Source: Beijerinckiaceae bacterium
Lineage (GTDB): Bacteria > Pseudomonadota > Alphaproteobacteria > Rhizobiales > Beijerinckiaceae
Length of the DNA: 64,000 bases
Direction of reading: 5' to 3'
Assembly (NCBI GenBank): GCA_027532775.1
Contig: JAPZTO010000002.1
Location: 806,001-870,000, forward strand
Part shown: positions 63,133 to 64,000 of the stretch, piece after piece
Layout of the letters: each line of letters opens with the position of its first letter
Position numbering within the stretch: position 1 is the stretch's first letter
Translations under genes and position numbers: made by a program
Notes under the pieces: generated by a model
Told to the model about the DNA's origin: nothing
What the model saw: only the letters and a program-made list of their open reading frames with translations
Databases searched by the model: none

Positions 63133-63541
63133 GTCTCTCCAATCGAGGATACCGCTTGAGTTCCACTTAGAGCACACCCAGCTATCATTCTCGTAAGACA
63201 AAACTGTCACGGGGCGGGGCTGTCAGAGAAACCCGAAAATCCCGGAAAGCAAACGACCCCGGTATTGATCAAGCCTTGCAAGGTTCACGCCATTCGAAGG
63301 GTGCGGCGCTTCGGGACACGCCATCCGCGCGGCTCAATTTCGCGTAGCCCCATTTAATCTGACGCTCCGCTCGCGTTTGCACCGGTGACAATCGCCGCAT
63401 CAACTGGAATGATCATCCGGACAGGCAGAAGACATAGGCGGGACAGTCGCGCCGTGTTCCAGCGCATATCAGTCCCCGCAATGGCCTGCACAGATCGGCG
63501 CCGAGCCATCCGATCCGAATGACAATGGGGAAGGACAAGCC
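63133..63541. other. Intergenic stretch, divergent promoters
   Basis: A 409-base region between the radical SAM gene and the exported protein, with no supported gene. It should hold two divergent promoters. No long dyad or repeat was noticed; several minus-strand frames cross it without family signal. Confidence 0.4.
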
Positions 63542-64000
63542 ATGATCTTCCGAACGACCATCGCGAGCCTGGCCGTCCTTCTTGCCCATGCCCTTCTTGT
63601 CCATGCAGCCCTGGCGCAGGACGATCCACGCCTCGCGGAATGCCAGCGCGCGGCAGACCCGACGCCTCGGCAACTCCAGCTTTGCGAAGCGATCAGCGCC
63701 GATGGAGCAGCCGATGCCACGATCCGTGACCGGGCGGAAAGGCGTGCGCAGGAACTCCGCGTCGGCCTCAACGAGACCGATGCGCTGCTGGCCGGTGCCG
63801 AGCGCCGCCTGAGCCGCGATGCCAATGATGCCCGCGCGCTTGATGAAAAGGCCACCGCGCTCCTCTGGCGCGGCAGGCCCGGCGACAAGGAGCAGGCCCT
63901 GGCGGCGGTGGAACTGGGCCTCCGGATCCTCCCCCGAGATGCCAGTCTTCTGGCCACCCGGGTCTTCGCGTTCAACACGATGGGACGTCTGAACGAGGGT
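63542..64000 (+). CDS. Exported TPR-like protein, 3' end missing
   Basis: The gene runs off the right edge; 153 codons are visible. A signal peptide (cleavage near HAALAQD) is followed by a Cys pair (AECQRA and LQLCEA) and then helical repeats of the TPR kind (DALLAGAERRLSRDANDARALDEKATALLWRGRPGDKEQALAAVELGLRILP is the region, key residues Ala/Gly/Leu at TPR positions). GGGGAAGGA precedes the ATG at 63542. Function unknown; a periplasmic scaffold is likely. Confidence 0.65.
   Translation, partial: MIFRTTIASLAVLLAHALLVHAALAQDDPRLAECQRAADPTPRQLQLCEAISADGAADATIRDRAERRAQELRVGLNETDALLAGAERRLSRDANDARALDEKATALLWRGRPGDKEQALAAVELGLRILPRDASLLATRVFAFNTMGRLNEG

Overview
The window is about 64 kb of GC-rich DNA with dense, short-spaced operons, many ATGA stop/start overlaps and strong shadow ORFs on the opposite strand. 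Gene content (Liv-, Dpp- and TRAP-type importers, an AerR/PpaA-like cobalamin protein, an ECF42-type sigma factor with its DGPF partner, a cobalt nitrile hydratase, a serralysin-type RTX protein) points to a metabolically versatile alphaproteobacterium, probably of the Hyphomicrobiales or a neighbouring order. I cannot name the species. No rRNA, tRNA, CRISPR array or intact insertion sequence was found.

Layout. 1-7727: a plus-strand operon of branched-chain-type ABC transporter genes (permease, two canonical ATPases, one ATPase-like protein without a signature motif), then Gfo/Idh oxidoreductase, SDR dehydrogenase, IlvD/Edd dehydratase and aldehyde dehydrogenase; this looks like uptake plus oxidative, non-phosphorylative sugar or sugar-acid breakdown. 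7770-15332: envelope and secreted proteins of unknown role, ending in a 1173-residue cadherin/RTX protein. 15378-22605: a P1B-like metal ATPase lacking the CPC motif, a ferric-iron-type ABC binding protein and permease without an ATPase gene, and a chromate module (rhodanese-ChrB fusion plus ChrA). 22731-24369: a Tat-exported nitroreductase-like protein and its MarR regulator, with two 14-bp operators two helical turns apart. 24632-27890: split transketolase and an amidase. 27951-35342: a peptide/opine-type ABC operon, a divergent LysR regulator and a D-cysteine desulfhydrase-like enzyme, linked by two identical ATGCA-N5-TGCAT boxes. 35414-36992: ECF42-like sigma factor and DGPF protein.

37064-44194: a small membrane protein, an RND efflux pump with adaptor and DUF2892 protein behind a palindromic promoter, a UPF0178 protein and a cyclopropane fatty acid synthase. 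44557-45267: an AT-rich, probably acquired P-loop protein. 45648-48679: AerR-like B12 protein, cold-shock protein with a clear terminator, and small membrane or secreted proteins. 48720-50403: cobalt-type nitrile hydratase (alpha, beta, accessory) whose alpha subunit begins with a run of 12 histidines. 51137-55916: gamma-glutamyltransferase-like protein divergent from a TRAP transporter. 55972-61299: an amidohydrolase of the cytosine deaminase class with a changed catalytic Asp, a SnoaL-like protein, a GntR regulator and a nitrate/sulfonate/pyrimidine-type ABC importer, tied together by GCATGC-centred operators. 61444-64000: an HpnP-like B12 radical SAM protein and the start of a secreted protein.

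The strongest new observations are regulatory: three local regulators (MarR, LysR, GntR) each sit beside repeated dyad sites that define their likely regulons. The most unusual proteins are the signature-less ABC ATPase, the CPC-less metal ATPase, the His12 nitrile hydratase and the Asn-substituted amidohydrolase. I did not find one clearly new multi-gene system; the candidates are ranked in the findings.
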